In this document: positions 6,366-13,379 of the stretch, in pieces
Numbering within the stretch: the stretch's first letter is position 1
Layout of the letters: every line of letters begins with the position of its first letter
Assembly (NCBI GenBank): GCA_030836725.1
Contig: JAUPLV010000051.1
Location: forward strand, 1-13,379
Length of the DNA: 13,379 nt
Reading direction: 5' to 3'
Origin: Pseudomonadota bacterium
GTDB taxonomy: Bacteria; Pseudomonadota; Gammaproteobacteria; Burkholderiales; Thiobacillaceae
Notes under the pieces: model-generated
Database searches by the model: none
Told to the model about the DNA's origin: nothing
What the model saw: the letters and a program-made list of their open reading frames with translations, nothing else
Made by a program: the position numbers and the translations under genes

Positions 6366-6931
6366 CGGGTGCCTTTCAGAAAGTTGGCCAGCATGGCGTG
6401 GCCGTGTTCGGTAAGAATGGACTCGGGGTGGAACTGCACGCCCTCGACCATCAGCGTCTTGTGGCGCACGCCCATGATTTCGCCGTCGTCGGTCCAGGCG
6501 GTGATCTCCAGACAATCCGGCAGCGTCTCGCGCTCGATCACCAGCGAATGGTAGCGGGTGGCGCGGAAGGGATTGGGCAGACCCTTGAATACGCCGCTGT
6601 CGGTGTGATGGATCATCGAGGTCTTGCCGTGCATCAGTTCCCTGGCGCGCACGATCCTGCCGCCGAAGGCCTGGCCGATGCTCTGGTGGCCGAGGCAGAC
6701 GCCGAGGATGGGAATCCTGCCGGCGAACTCCCTGATCAGCGGCACCGAGACGCCCGCCTCGTTCGGCGTGCAGGGGCCGGGCGAGACCACGATGTGGTCG
6801 GGCTTCAACGCGGCGATGCCGGCGAGGTCGATCTCGTCGTTGCGAACCACCTTGACGTCCTCCCCCAGTTCCCCGAAATACTGCACGAGGTTGTAGGTGA
6901 AGCTGTCGTAATTGTCGATCATTAGCAGCAT
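6362..6931 (-). CDS. trpG: Anthranilate synthase glutamine amidotransferase subunit TrpG (possibly also PabA)
   Basis: TrpG hydrolyses glutamine and hands ammonia to TrpE, which makes anthranilate from chorismate. In many bacteria the same subunit also serves PabB in folate synthesis. The 189 residues start MLLMIDNYDSFTYNLVQYFG. The class-I amidotransferase triad is complete: C79 in LGVCLGHQ, H168 and E170 in VQFHPES. The oxyanion-loop segment VVSPGPCTPNEAG is present at 48-60. An AAGGG about 10 bases before the ATG is a modest ribosome-binding site. It heads the visible trpGDC operon. trpE, usually just upstream in betaproteobacteria, is absent here; a type III restriction operon takes its place. 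Confidence 0.96.
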   Translation of the reverse strand: MLLMIDNYDSFTYNLVQYFGELGEDVKVVRNDEIDLAGIAALKPDHIVVSPGPCTPNEAGVSVPLIREFAGRIPILGVCLGHQSIGQAFGGRIVRARELMHGKTSMIHHTDSGVFKGLPNPFRATRYHSLVIERETLPDCLEITAWTDDGEIMGVRHKTLMVEGVQFHPESILTEHGHAMLANFLKGTR

Positions 6932-6948
6932 AAAGCGGCTACCCTTTT

Positions 6949-6975
6949 GTTATATATAGACATAGTTAAAACAAT
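6949..6975 (-). promoter_or_regulatory. AT-rich promoter-like stretch before trpG
   Basis: The minus strand reads TTGTTTTAACTATGTCTATA then TATAAC, ending about 17-18 bases before the trpG ATG. TATATA/TATAAC could be a -10 box and TTGTTT a -35 box, but the spacing (about 14) is short. It stands out against the GC-rich surroundings. With no trpE upstream, trpG would need a promoter here. Confidence 0.3.
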
Positions 6976-6981
6976 GCGGCC

Positions 6982-7004
6982 AGATACCCGCTTAGATACC
7001 CGCT
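6982..7004. repeat. Tandem 11-base direct repeat
   Basis: AGATACCCGCT occurs twice (6982-6992 and 6994-7004), separated by a single T, giving a 12-base period. It lies about 50 bases upstream of the trpG start. It could be a pair of regulator half-sites about one helical turn apart, or part of a recombination junction. Confidence 0.6.
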
Positions 7005-7127
7005 ATTTCGTTTGATGCTCCACGCCCATTGTCTAGAACCGGAAGTACGGAAGGGGTTATTGTCGCCTAGATCAAGCTCACCATAAACCAGCGCGCCCTC
7101 GCATCAGCAACACCACCCTGACGCAGA

Positions 7128-9599
7128 CTAATACCCGGCCAAGTTCTCAATCCGGAAAATCTGGTCTTCCTCGTTACGGCCAGTGTTGGCAAAAAACTTA
7201 ACGGTCATGAATCGACCACCGGCATCTTGCGCCAGCATCAGGGGCACACCATATTCCTTGTGCCCGGCCAGAATCTTGTCCAGCGTGTCGTCACCATTGA
7301 GGATGTGGTTGCCCTTTGTCTCAATCAGCAACAGGCCATCTCCAGCAGCGCGGCCAATCACCTTGACTGCGAAGTCTGGGAAGTAGCGATCGCCACTGGG
7401 CATCACGATACCTATCGACCATGGCTTGCGCGGTTCGTTGCGGAACCAGTAGTCGACCGTGCCCGTGGTATCGGCGTCGAGCAGGTCGGCAAATGCCCGC
7501 TCCGGCCCGTTCAGGTCTTGCGGCATCACGCCATAGACGTTGAGGCGCGACTTCCTCGCACCCGCCGGCAGCTCCACGAACTCAAGCAGGGGGGCCGTGT
7601 CGAAGCCCTCCTTGAACCTCGCGGCACAAGTACGCGCTGCCAGCCGGATTAAATTCGGGTACGCCGCCATGATACGGTTCAAGGCGCGTTCCAGTCCCAT
7701 GTCGTCGACATCGATACCACGATGGCTGAACTCGGTTTTCAGTCGACGTAGCAAAGCGTCATGGAGGTCGCGCGGATCGAGATACTCGGCATCGAACATC
7801 ACACTTTGCGCCCGCCGTGCAATTTCCGCGTCGGATAGTCGGGCCTGGATCGACTCGTTTTCCTCGACGCCCTCAAAGAGGTCAACCGTGTGCCGCGTCA
7901 CGTTCACTGATTGGCGGAAACCGGCGTTAAAGGCTTTGTCATCGATAGCAATATTGGCGGCAATGCAGGTCAGCAGATCGGCGGTAGACAACGGCAGGCG
8001 TTCGGAACGATAGATACGCGGCACGCCGTCGCGCAGTGGATAGTGTCTGTTGCCCGAGAGCAGCGGGCCAATACTGGGTTTCCCCGGCGAGGTTGGTGCA
8101 GAATCCGGCGGCATCAGTATCAGGTTCGTCAGAATCCCAGGCGTCTGCCAGTTGGACGGCTCAGCCAGATGAAGCCCGCCATTGGTGACGTTCGTTTCAG
8201 GTACAGACCACGCTGTCGGCATATAAGGCACCGACAGCAATTGCGCCTGCCCATCATGCGTCACCTGAATTTCATTGCGCCCGGCTACCTTTACCACCAT
8301 CGTGAATGGACAAACTTGGGAAAGCCCGCTCTGTATTGCGTTGATTTTTTCTCCCGCATGCACCAGCCCACTTTGGTTCGCCGCGTCGGCCAGAAACACA
8401 TAACCGTGGCGCAGCAACTCGGGCAATCGCTTCTCCAGCGTCGGCGCCTGCAAACGACCATGCACGCGAAGGATGCGGCCCACCACCTGAATACCGAAGT
8501 CTGTGTCCTTCGCGCCACGCATCGAAACTAGCGTGAATGCGCGTGGCGCATCGAAACCCAGCGCCACCGCCACCTTGAAGATCAAAACTTCTTTTGATTC
8601 GTCGATAGCCACCGTCAGCAAATCGTCGTTCGGGTCGTCCGCCGTGTACCAGGCGATTTTCGATTCCACCACGCCCAGTGCCGCCAGCCGCGTGCGCGCT
8701 TCCTCTACCGCCGCGTTGCTGTTTCCCACTTGCACCAGCATCAACGGCACGACGCCAATGCCAGCCGCCTGCAAGCCCTGCTTGATCACACCGTGCATGC
8801 TCCAGCCATCGGCCAGTGCTGTGGCGGCAAAATCGACCAATGCCTTTTGATCGTCAGCCGCCAGATAGGCGATGGACTTGATACCGTCCTTGATCAAACC
8901 TGCGTCCACTGCCTCCTTACGGCTGACACAAATCCGATGCAGATGACCAATACTCGCCGCCTTCTTGAATTTCTCAACGTCCTGATCGTCTGGCGTGGCG
9001 GTAATCATCAACGTGAACTCCGGGCGCAGGATTTCACGATAAAAGCGCACTGCCTCGGCCGCCCTGGTGAAACCGTGGTGCGCCTCGTCCACAACCACGC
9101 CGATACGAAAGCCGTCTGCACGCAGTTCCGTAATCAAGTCATCCAGCGCCAGCACGAACTCACCACTGCTGCGCACGCGGCGCGTTTCCTTGCTTGCCGC
9201 CGCCACCGAAGCCCAGGTAGCGACGAATACATCACCACTTTTGGTGCCGCGCGTCTTGCGGTCGCCTTGCAAGTCGCGCACACGCAGGCCGACAAACGTG
9301 GATTTGATCGCCCCTTTGGCCTGCTCCACCAGCCCAGCGAAGGGCGTGAACCAGAACCAGACGATACGGGCATTGGCGTCCCGATCTGGCGCAGCGAAGG
9401 TCTCCGCGATCATGCCGGCCATCAGCGTCTTACCTGAGCCGGTCGGCGCTTCCAGCAGAAGACAGCCATTGAAGGCCGTTGCCGCCGCGCGGCTGGCGTC
9501 GTCGTCTGCTTGGCGCAGCTGGCTTTCGGCGTAGCGGAAAATCTCCAGCGCATTGATCACTGCCTCACGCTGATAACCCTTGGGTGCCGGTGCGCTCAT
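7128..9599 (-). CDS. res: Type III restriction enzyme Res subunit (helicase-nuclease)
   Basis: Res is the ATP-driven translocase and nuclease of a type III restriction system, cutting after two Mod-bound unmodified sites communicate. The 823 residues carry Walker A APTGSGKT (51-58), DEAH (171-174), motif III ITATPDD (199-205) and a C-terminal helicase lobe with VVGRILRVHGR. The nuclease domain is PD-(D/E)xK type: D742 in FPDFAV, then E760 and K762 in LIETKG. This is somewhat shorter than the roughly 900-1000 residues of EcoP-type Res, but every motif is present. The ATG at 9599 overlaps the mod stop by 4 bases (ATGA) and gives MSAPAPKGYQREAVINALEI; the longer open frame up to 9710 lies inside mod and is rejected. 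It is the last gene of the operon. It should work only in complex with Mod. Confidence 0.94.
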   Translation of the reverse strand: MSAPAPKGYQREAVINALEIFRYAESQLRQADDDASRAAATAFNGCLLLEAPTGSGKTLMAGMIAETFAAPDRDANARIVWFWFTPFAGLVEQAKGAIKSTFVGLRVRDLQGDRKTRGTKSGDVFVATWASVAAASKETRRVRSSGEFVLALDDLITELRADGFRIGVVVDEAHHGFTRAAEAVRFYREILRPEFTLMITATPDDQDVEKFKKAASIGHLHRICVSRKEAVDAGLIKDGIKSIAYLAADDQKALVDFAATALADGWSMHGVIKQGLQAAGIGVVPLMLVQVGNSNAAVEEARTRLAALGVVESKIAWYTADDPNDDLLTVAIDESKEVLIFKVAVALGFDAPRAFTLVSMRGAKDTDFGIQVVGRILRVHGRLQAPTLEKRLPELLRHGYVFLADAANQSGLVHAGEKINAIQSGLSQVCPFTMVVKVAGRNEIQVTHDGQAQLLSVPYMPTAWSVPETNVTNGGLHLAEPSNWQTPGILTNLILMPPDSAPTSPGKPSIGPLLSGNRHYPLRDGVPRIYRSERLPLSTADLLTCIAANIAIDDKAFNAGFRQSVNVTRHTVDLFEGVEENESIQARLSDAEIARRAQSVMFDAEYLDPRDLHDALLRRLKTEFSHRGIDVDDMGLERALNRIMAAYPNLIRLAARTCAARFKEGFDTAPLLEFVELPAGARKSRLNVYGVMPQDLNGPERAFADLLDADTTGTVDYWFRNEPRKPWSIGIVMPSGDRYFPDFAVKVIGRAAGDGLLLIETKGNHILNGDDTLDKILAGHKEYGVPLMLAQDAGGRFMTVKFFANTGRNEEDQIFRIENLAGY

Positions 9600-11266
9600 G
9601 GCCGCCCCCCCGTGGAACGCGCACCGAAGCGATTGACCAAAAAGGCCGGAATCGCCTCGAAGGCCACGCGCGGATCGGTCAGACGCTGCGCCAACAGCGC
9701 CGGCTGCCATGAGTACACCACCGCTTGTCCTGCCTCGTGAATCGCGCTTTGCACCGCATCGAGTACCGCATCATTCAGCTTCGGCAGATAGATCACCAAC
9801 CCGTTCCGGCCTGTCGCCGACTGCATCGGTAAAGTGGCTTGATAGAGTGTCAGCGCCACGTCGTGAATCAGTTGTAGCGCCGTCCACACCTGCGCGTGTT
9901 GAATTCCGCGAAACACTGTCGCCGCCGGTATACGTCGGCAGCGCAGATAGGCGAAGCCACCTCCCAAGCCTTCGACCGGCTGCCCTTTCTTGTTTTCGTA
10001 GCCAGTCATCACGCGCCGCACCCGCTCGGCGCAAACGTCGCGGCAAAGATTCTTGTCCGGTGCGTCGGCTGTGGCCTCGGTGCTGGAAACGAGAATGAAG
10101 CGGCGATTGCCGCCATCTTCCATATTCAATTTCAGTAACGCCTGCGCTGTCGTCCCACTACCCGCAAAGAAATCCAGCACGATGGCATTGGGGGCATCGA
10201 TCATGCGCAACATGCGCTCGATTAACTCGACCGGCTTGGGCGTGCTGAAAAGATCGGAGGTGTCGAAGATGTCACGCAGCATGGCCTTTGCCTGCCGCAT
10301 CGTTGGCAAATCCGACCAGATGGTCGGATACGGCCGAACCGGGTTGTCCGGAGCGAACTCGCGTGCATAGGGTTCCCAGACCGTCTTGCCGAGTTTTTCA
10401 CGCTGCTTCCAGATCAGCGTGCCCGCTTTGCGATGCTTTTCAACGCCGCCTTTTCCCATCGCCCAACGCGCTTCTTCGCCATTGTCATGAATCGGCAATA
10501 CTTCGTTTCCATCGGGATCGGTGATTGGAAAAAACATAGTCGGACGGTCGCGCCGCAAGCTGTTCTTGCCATTTTTTTTCACCAGACGGTCACGGTATCG
10601 CGAGCCGTCCTCCGCCGCCCGATACGCATCTACGATGTCGGGCGCTGAAAGGGGTGCAAAGCGCGCTTGCCCCTTGGTTAAGGCATAGCAGAGAACAAAT
10701 TCGTGGTCGGGCGTGATGGCAACCTTGTTATCGTTCGGGCTATCGACCTTACGCCAGATAAAACTGGCGACGCAATTCGCCGCGCCAAACACTTGCTCCA
10801 TCAGCAAGCCGAGATGAAACACCTCGTTGTCGTCGATGGAAACGAAAATCACCCCATCCTCGGTCAACAGCTCCTTCGCCAGCTCCAGCCGGCGATACAT
10901 GAACTCCAGCCACTTGGAATGGCGATAGTTGTCGTCCTTGTCGACGAAGCGGTCGTTGTAGATAAAATCGCGGTTGCCGGTATTGTAGGGCGGGTCGATG
11001 TAGATGCACTTCACGCGGCCGGCATGGGTCATGCGGAGATAGCGCAGGGCGTCGAAGTTGTCGCCTTCGATGATCAAATTGCGTTGCGGGCCGTCGCCGC
11101 ACGATAAGTCGGCATCCCAGTCCAGCGCGACGAAATCATTGTTGATCGACAGATCGTGGTCGATCTCGTCGCGCTCCCATACCAGCCCGAAGTTCGGCCG
11201 CCGGTCGCGCTCGCGCAGCAGGCGCAAAAGCTGCTCGCGAGAATAGTCGTCGTAATTGTCAGCCAT
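9596..11266 (-). CDS. mod: Type III adenine-specific DNA methyltransferase Mod subunit
   Basis: Mod recognises the asymmetric target and methylates adenine at N6 on one strand; it also guides Res. The 556 residues have the beta-class order: catalytic motif IV DPPY (91-94, in IYIDPPYNTGNRDFIYNDRF) first, then the S-adenosylmethionine motif I DFFAGSGTT (365-373). Target recognition should lie between them, about 170-320, the least familiar part. LIIEGDNFDALRYL and WLEFMYRRLELAKELL are conserved in this class. EcoP15I Mod is longer (about 644), so this is a compact form. It starts 12 bases after the HicA-like gene and overlaps res by 4 bases. No frameshift or simple repeat tract suggests phase variation. 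Confidence 0.96.
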   Translation of the reverse strand: MADNYDDYSREQLLRLLRERDRRPNFGLVWERDEIDHDLSINNDFVALDWDADLSCGDGPQRNLIIEGDNFDALRYLRMTHAGRVKCIYIDPPYNTGNRDFIYNDRFVDKDDNYRHSKWLEFMYRRLELAKELLTEDGVIFVSIDDNEVFHLGLLMEQVFGAANCVASFIWRKVDSPNDNKVAITPDHEFVLCYALTKGQARFAPLSAPDIVDAYRAAEDGSRYRDRLVKKNGKNSLRRDRPTMFFPITDPDGNEVLPIHDNGEEARWAMGKGGVEKHRKAGTLIWKQREKLGKTVWEPYAREFAPDNPVRPYPTIWSDLPTMRQAKAMLRDIFDTSDLFSTPKPVELIERMLRMIDAPNAIVLDFFAGSGTTAQALLKLNMEDGGNRRFILVSSTEATADAPDKNLCRDVCAERVRRVMTGYENKKGQPVEGLGGGFAYLRCRRIPAATVFRGIQHAQVWTALQLIHDVALTLYQATLPMQSATGRNGLVIYLPKLNDAVLDAVQSAIHEAGQAVVYSWQPALLAQRLTDPRVAFEAIPAFLVNRFGARSTGGRP

Positions 11267-11278
11267 CGGGCAGAAGGC

Positions 11279-11572
11279 TCAGGTGGCCGACGCCTCGACA
11301 GCCCCGCACTCGATCAGCTTGCGCTCGTAACTGTCGCGGTCCAGCGGGCAGTCGATGAGCCGGTCAAAATCTTGTCGATTGAGCCTGCACTGTCTTGACA
11401 TCATGCCCAGCAAGCTGTCGTCGAGTTCCTTTACGCCGTGGCTGGTCTTGGTGAATACCCGCGTTTTCTTGCCCGACTTGGTGTAGTAGTTAAAATAATG
11501 GTGATCACCTTCCTTGCGTTGAAAGCCTTTTTTCTCCAGGCTTTTTTCCACGTCGTTTGGCTTACGCGCCAT
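11279..11572 (-). CDS. HicA-like small protein (possible mRNA interferase), in type III operon
   Basis: This 97-residue basic protein resembles HicA-type toxins, small double-stranded-RNA-binding-fold ribonucleases. LEKKGFQRKEGDHHYFNYYT (12-31) matches the HicA core with the catalytic His expected at H24/H25 in GDHHYF. KTRVFTKTSHGVKELDDSLL follows, and then a C-terminal extension, RQCRLNRQDFDRLIDCPLDR, that ordinary HicA (about 60-80 residues) lacks. No HicB-type antitoxin gene is adjacent. Its start overlaps the 3' end of the 354-residue gene by 11 bases, and it ends 12 bases before mod. This tight packing suggests that the neighbour controls it or acts with it. The fold assignment is moderate; toxicity is an inference. 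Confidence 0.72.
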   Translation of the reverse strand: MARKPNDVEKSLEKKGFQRKEGDHHYFNYYTKSGKKTRVFTKTSHGVKELDDSLLGMMSRQCRLNRQDFDRLIDCPLDRDSYERKLIECGAVEASAT

Positions 11573-12626
11573 CGGTAACCTCGCTGAATACGGCGAGCAA
11601 CGCCTGTTTCATCTTGAACGCCTCACTGTCGAGCATAGAGTCGGCGGCCAGCGCGTATTCCAGCCAAAGCATGCCGATCTGCTCATTCAGTTCGCCCACC
11701 AGCGCCTCGCGTGAGCGCGCAAAGGCGTCGATACCTAATACGGCATCCGACACGCAAATGAGCTGCTGCGTCTCATCAGTCGTCGGCTCCAGGGTGAGGC
11801 CCTGTTTTGCTTTGAGCACCAAATCGCCGACCTTGACCACATCGACCGCCAAGGGTGACAAGTCCAGCTCCCGGATATCGTTGACGTCTATGATCTTTTT
11901 CGGTGCGCCCGCATCATCCAAAACTACTTGGCCCGTAACCTGAATAAGCCCGCGCCGGTTTTCGATCAACAATTCCTCAACAGCTTCTTCGTAGACGCAA
12001 TCCATCTCGCGCTTGGTCGGCGGGTAAAAAATCGTGACGATCCGATTGGTGAAATTGATATTGGTGAGTTGACCGGTTACGACCTGCGAAGCTTCACGTT
12101 CCGCGACCGGAACAATCGCCTCACGAATGATCGCCTCGCTTTCAGTATTCAGCTCCCCGAACTCAACATCCGTTGCATCCCACAGTTTGAGGCTCCACTT
12201 ATCATCGGCGCGGGGGGACATACCCCTTATTGCTTCCAGTACACGGTGACGTAGCCCTTGGTCTGGCAACGCGGCTGTAATCCGCGCCGTATCGCGCCGT
12301 GCAATCCCCTCGATCATCTTGCGGAAAGCATCAAGGGCCGCCACGACGTGCTCAGCCAAGAGGTCTTTGCCGCCTAATTCGACCGGAACAGCGTAGCAAC
12401 CCGGCTCCGGCAGGCGGCAAACCAACTGAAAACGGCTCCTAGTAGCAGCGGAAATCCTTGCGCGCTCACGGATTGTTCTTCCCTCGACGTGCGTTCCAAT
12501 AAGCTCGAACGCGCGCTGAGCGTTACTGAGAATCTGCGCCAACACGGCAGCCGGAACAGCATCACCGTTCTGGATGCCGCCCTCAATATGCAGGCTAAAC
12601 GAGGATTTCCCGTCAGGGTTGGTCAT
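11562..12626 (-). CDS. Uncharacterised 354-residue protein, first gene of the type III operon
   Basis: I do not recognise a named family. The protein is acidic and soluble, with no signal peptide or membrane segment. The N-terminal part (about 8-90) reads SFSLHIEGGIQNGDAVPAAV, then an amphipathic helix LAQILSNAQRAFELIG and the pair FQLVCRLPEPGCYAVPVELG, suggesting an alpha-beta domain. The middle (about 160-270) is strand-rich, with VVTGQLTNINFTNRIVTIFY and GLIQVTGQVVLDDAG that look like related beta repeats. The C-terminus (about 300-354) is helical. The ATG at 12626 gives MTNPDGKSSF. It overlaps the HicA-like gene by 11 bases and is the promoter-proximal gene. It may be the antidote or partner of the HicA-like protein, or an accessory to the restriction system; neither is shown by sequence. 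Confidence 0.85.
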   Translation of the reverse strand: MTNPDGKSSFSLHIEGGIQNGDAVPAAVLAQILSNAQRAFELIGTHVEGRTIRERARISAATRSRFQLVCRLPEPGCYAVPVELGGKDLLAEHVVAALDAFRKMIEGIARRDTARITAALPDQGLRHRVLEAIRGMSPRADDKWSLKLWDATDVEFGELNTESEAIIREAIVPVAEREASQVVTGQLTNINFTNRIVTIFYPPTKREMDCVYEEAVEELLIENRRGLIQVTGQVVLDDAGAPKKIIDVNDIRELDLSPLAVDVVKVGDLVLKAKQGLTLEPTTDETQQLICVSDAVLGIDAFARSREALVGELNEQIGMLWLEYALAADSMLDSEAFKMKQALLAVFSEVTDGA

Positions 12627-12856
12627 GGGTCAGTTGATCCAAAAAGCAGAAACCCGCCGAAAGAACGCATTGCGGGCAGGAAATTATATGGGCAATGCCG
12701 CTCTTCCGATACCTCTACGCCCGGATAGGACCTTGCCTGATCAGCTATATGTGGTGATTCCTCCACTGCGTCCTCGGAGTGCTCAAGGCCGCCATCCGCG
12801 CCCAACTGGAAAAGATGTCTACGAGAGCTACCCGGAGCGGGATGCGGGGGCGATGT
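12627..12856. other. Region upstream of the type III operon with no recognised gene
   Basis: About 230 bases separate the operon's first start from the nuclease remnant. Open frames here on both strands give composition-biased, unrelated products and no clear ribosome-binding sites. The leftward -10 box is the only signal seen. It may contain degraded 5' sequence of the nuclease-like gene. Confidence 0.4.
12683..12688 (-). promoter_or_regulatory. Consensus -10 box for the type III operon
   Basis: TATAAT on the minus strand lies 56 bases before the first ATG of the operon. Only a weak -35 (GTATCG-like) is seen 17-18 bases further up. The exact -10 match in a GC-rich genome and its position support it. 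Confidence 0.4.
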
Positions 12857-13172
12857 ATGCATGAGTTCAGATGCGCGGACGGTCGCTACTGGGTGTCATC
12901 CGAGGTGCTCGGTTATTGTTGTTACTCCGGTTTAATGGTTTCCTCGCAATTCCGAATTTCGTGGTGCATCCCGTCACCGGCAGCCGGCAGGGAACGGACG
13001 TTGACGTCCTGGGCGTGCGCTTCCCCTACCGAAAGGAAAATCGCCAACGGCCGATGACTGATTCGGTTCGTTTTCGCCGTCATTCCGATAAGTCTTATGT
13101 GGCCTTGGCCGAGATCAAGACGGGAGTCTTGCCGGCTCAACGGCCCGTGGACCGCGCCCGAACGGGAAATGG
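12857..13172 (+). pseudogene. Broken PD-(D/E)xK nuclease-like gene with two frame changes
   Basis: Three pieces in two frames appear to make one protein. From 12857 one frame gives MHEFRCADGRYWVSSEVLGY. Around 12920-12925 the sense moves to the next frame: LLLLRFNGFLAIPNFVVHPV, then GTDVDVLGVRFPYRKENRQR and SYVALAEIKTG. Near 13129 an extra T returns it to the first frame: CRLNGPWTAPEREM. After that, similarity ends with no family-like C-terminus. The acidic DVDVLG followed by EIK fits a PD-(D/E)xK nuclease core, and I recall similar uncharacterised proteins running EIKTG, LNGPWT, PERENM. The gene is opposite in direction to the restriction operon. It looks dead by frameshifts and 3' loss. The open frame from 12871 to 13311 crosses both breaks and is not a true gene. 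The 5' limit is uncertain. Confidence 0.55.
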
Positions 13173-13252
13173 CTGCCGTCGCGCCAGTTCCAGCCGTTTG
13201 CGGCGTCCCCCGACAAGACTTCAGCGCCATGCCGCACGCCATACAACCATGC

Positions 13253-13279
13253 AAAAAGGCCGGACTCGCGTCCGGCCTT
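13253..13279 (-). terminator. Intrinsic terminator for the gene at the right edge
   Basis: A perfect 10-bp stem (AAGGCCGGAC at 13256-13265 with GTCCGGCCTT at 13270-13279) encloses the loop TCGC. On the minus strand it is followed by a run of T (A at 13253-13257 on the plus strand). It lies 24 bases past the stop of the minus-strand gene at 13304. Confidence 0.9.
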
Positions 13280-13303
13280 GCACGGTCTGCCGATCAGGAA
13301 AAA

Positions 13304-13379
13304 TTACTTGATGGCGGGCAGTCCGCCGATGTAGCCGAAGCCCCCCTGATTCACGCCGTTACCAATCCTGGCCTGAAGC
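13304..13379 (-). CDS. 3' end of an unrecognised gene (24 codons visible)
   Basis: The minus strand reads LQARIGNGVNQGGFGYIGGL, then PAIK and TAA. Its glycine-rich end is followed directly by a strong terminator, which supports a real expressed gene. Too little is visible to name it. It does not look like the C-terminus of TrpE. Confidence 0.6.
   Translation of the reverse strand, partial: LQARIGNGVNQGGFGYIGGLPAIK

Larger units (their letters stand above)
6932..7127. other. Intergenic junction between trpG and the type III restriction operon
   Basis: This 196-base gap holds no convincing gene on either strand. Next to trpG is an AT-rich stretch (6948-6976), then a tandem repeat (6982-7004), then ordinary sequence up to the res stop. 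ATACCCG, the core of the repeat, occurs once more at 7131-7137 at the end of res. I see no tRNA, no integrase and no clear hairpin with a T-run after res. It may mark one edge of an inserted defence segment. Confidence 0.5.

Noticed and set aside
6932..7127. tRNA gene or integrase attachment site at the island edge
   Set aside because: No cloverleaf or integrase fragment is visible on either strand; only the short tandem repeat stands out.
12871..13311. Plus-strand open frame of 146 codons taken as an intact gene
   Set aside because: Only the middle looks like a protein family. The beginning and end match better in another frame, and the 3' part runs through the terminator of the opposite gene.
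1..13379. CRISPR array
   Set aside because: No regularly spaced repeat of 20-40 bases was seen anywhere in the window.

Overview
The window looks like the chromosome of a GC-rich betaproteobacterium. The protein sequences, the order yebC-ruvC-ruvA and the order trpG-trpD-trpC all fit that group; the genus cannot be read from the sequence. Almost everything is on the minus strand except two housekeeping genes in the left half (positions 1825-4385).

Left part (1-4385): a Holliday-junction resolution operon, yebC-[toxin-antitoxin remnant]-ruvC-ruvA, reads leftward. Between yebC and ruvC sit an intact DUF433 antitoxin-type gene and a 30-codon stump of its DUF5615 toxin partner. The stop codon of the stump overlaps the TTG start of ruvC, so ruvC now depends on a leader made of toxin sequence. 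Diverging from yebC are a ROK-family fructokinase-like gene and a DUF853 (YjgR/HerA-type) ATPase gene.

Middle part (4386-7127): trpG, trpD and trpC form a compact leftward tryptophan operon, with a 4-base overlap for trpG/trpD and a 2-base gap for trpD/trpC. trpC carries a 57-base in-frame palindromic insertion that adds 19 residues to a loop at the catalytic face of the barrel. Two REP-like palindromes lie between the converging DUF853 and trpC genes. trpE, the usual upstream partner, is not next to trpG. An AT-rich stretch and a tandem 11-base repeat are found there instead.

Right part (7128-13379): a four-gene leftward defence operon. It comprises an uncharacterised 354-residue protein, a HicA-like small protein, and the type III restriction-modification genes mod (beta-class N6-adenine methyltransferase) and res (DEAH helicase plus PD-(D/E)xK nuclease). 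The genes overlap or nearly abut, so they are probably co-transcribed. Upstream, on the plus strand, is a broken nuclease-like gene whose reading frame changes twice. The window ends with the 3' end of an unrecognised minus-strand gene that has a strong intrinsic terminator.

The points most worth attention are the palindromic element inside trpC, the toxin stump fused to the start of ruvC, the unnamed two-gene module attached to the type III system, and the decayed nuclease beside it.
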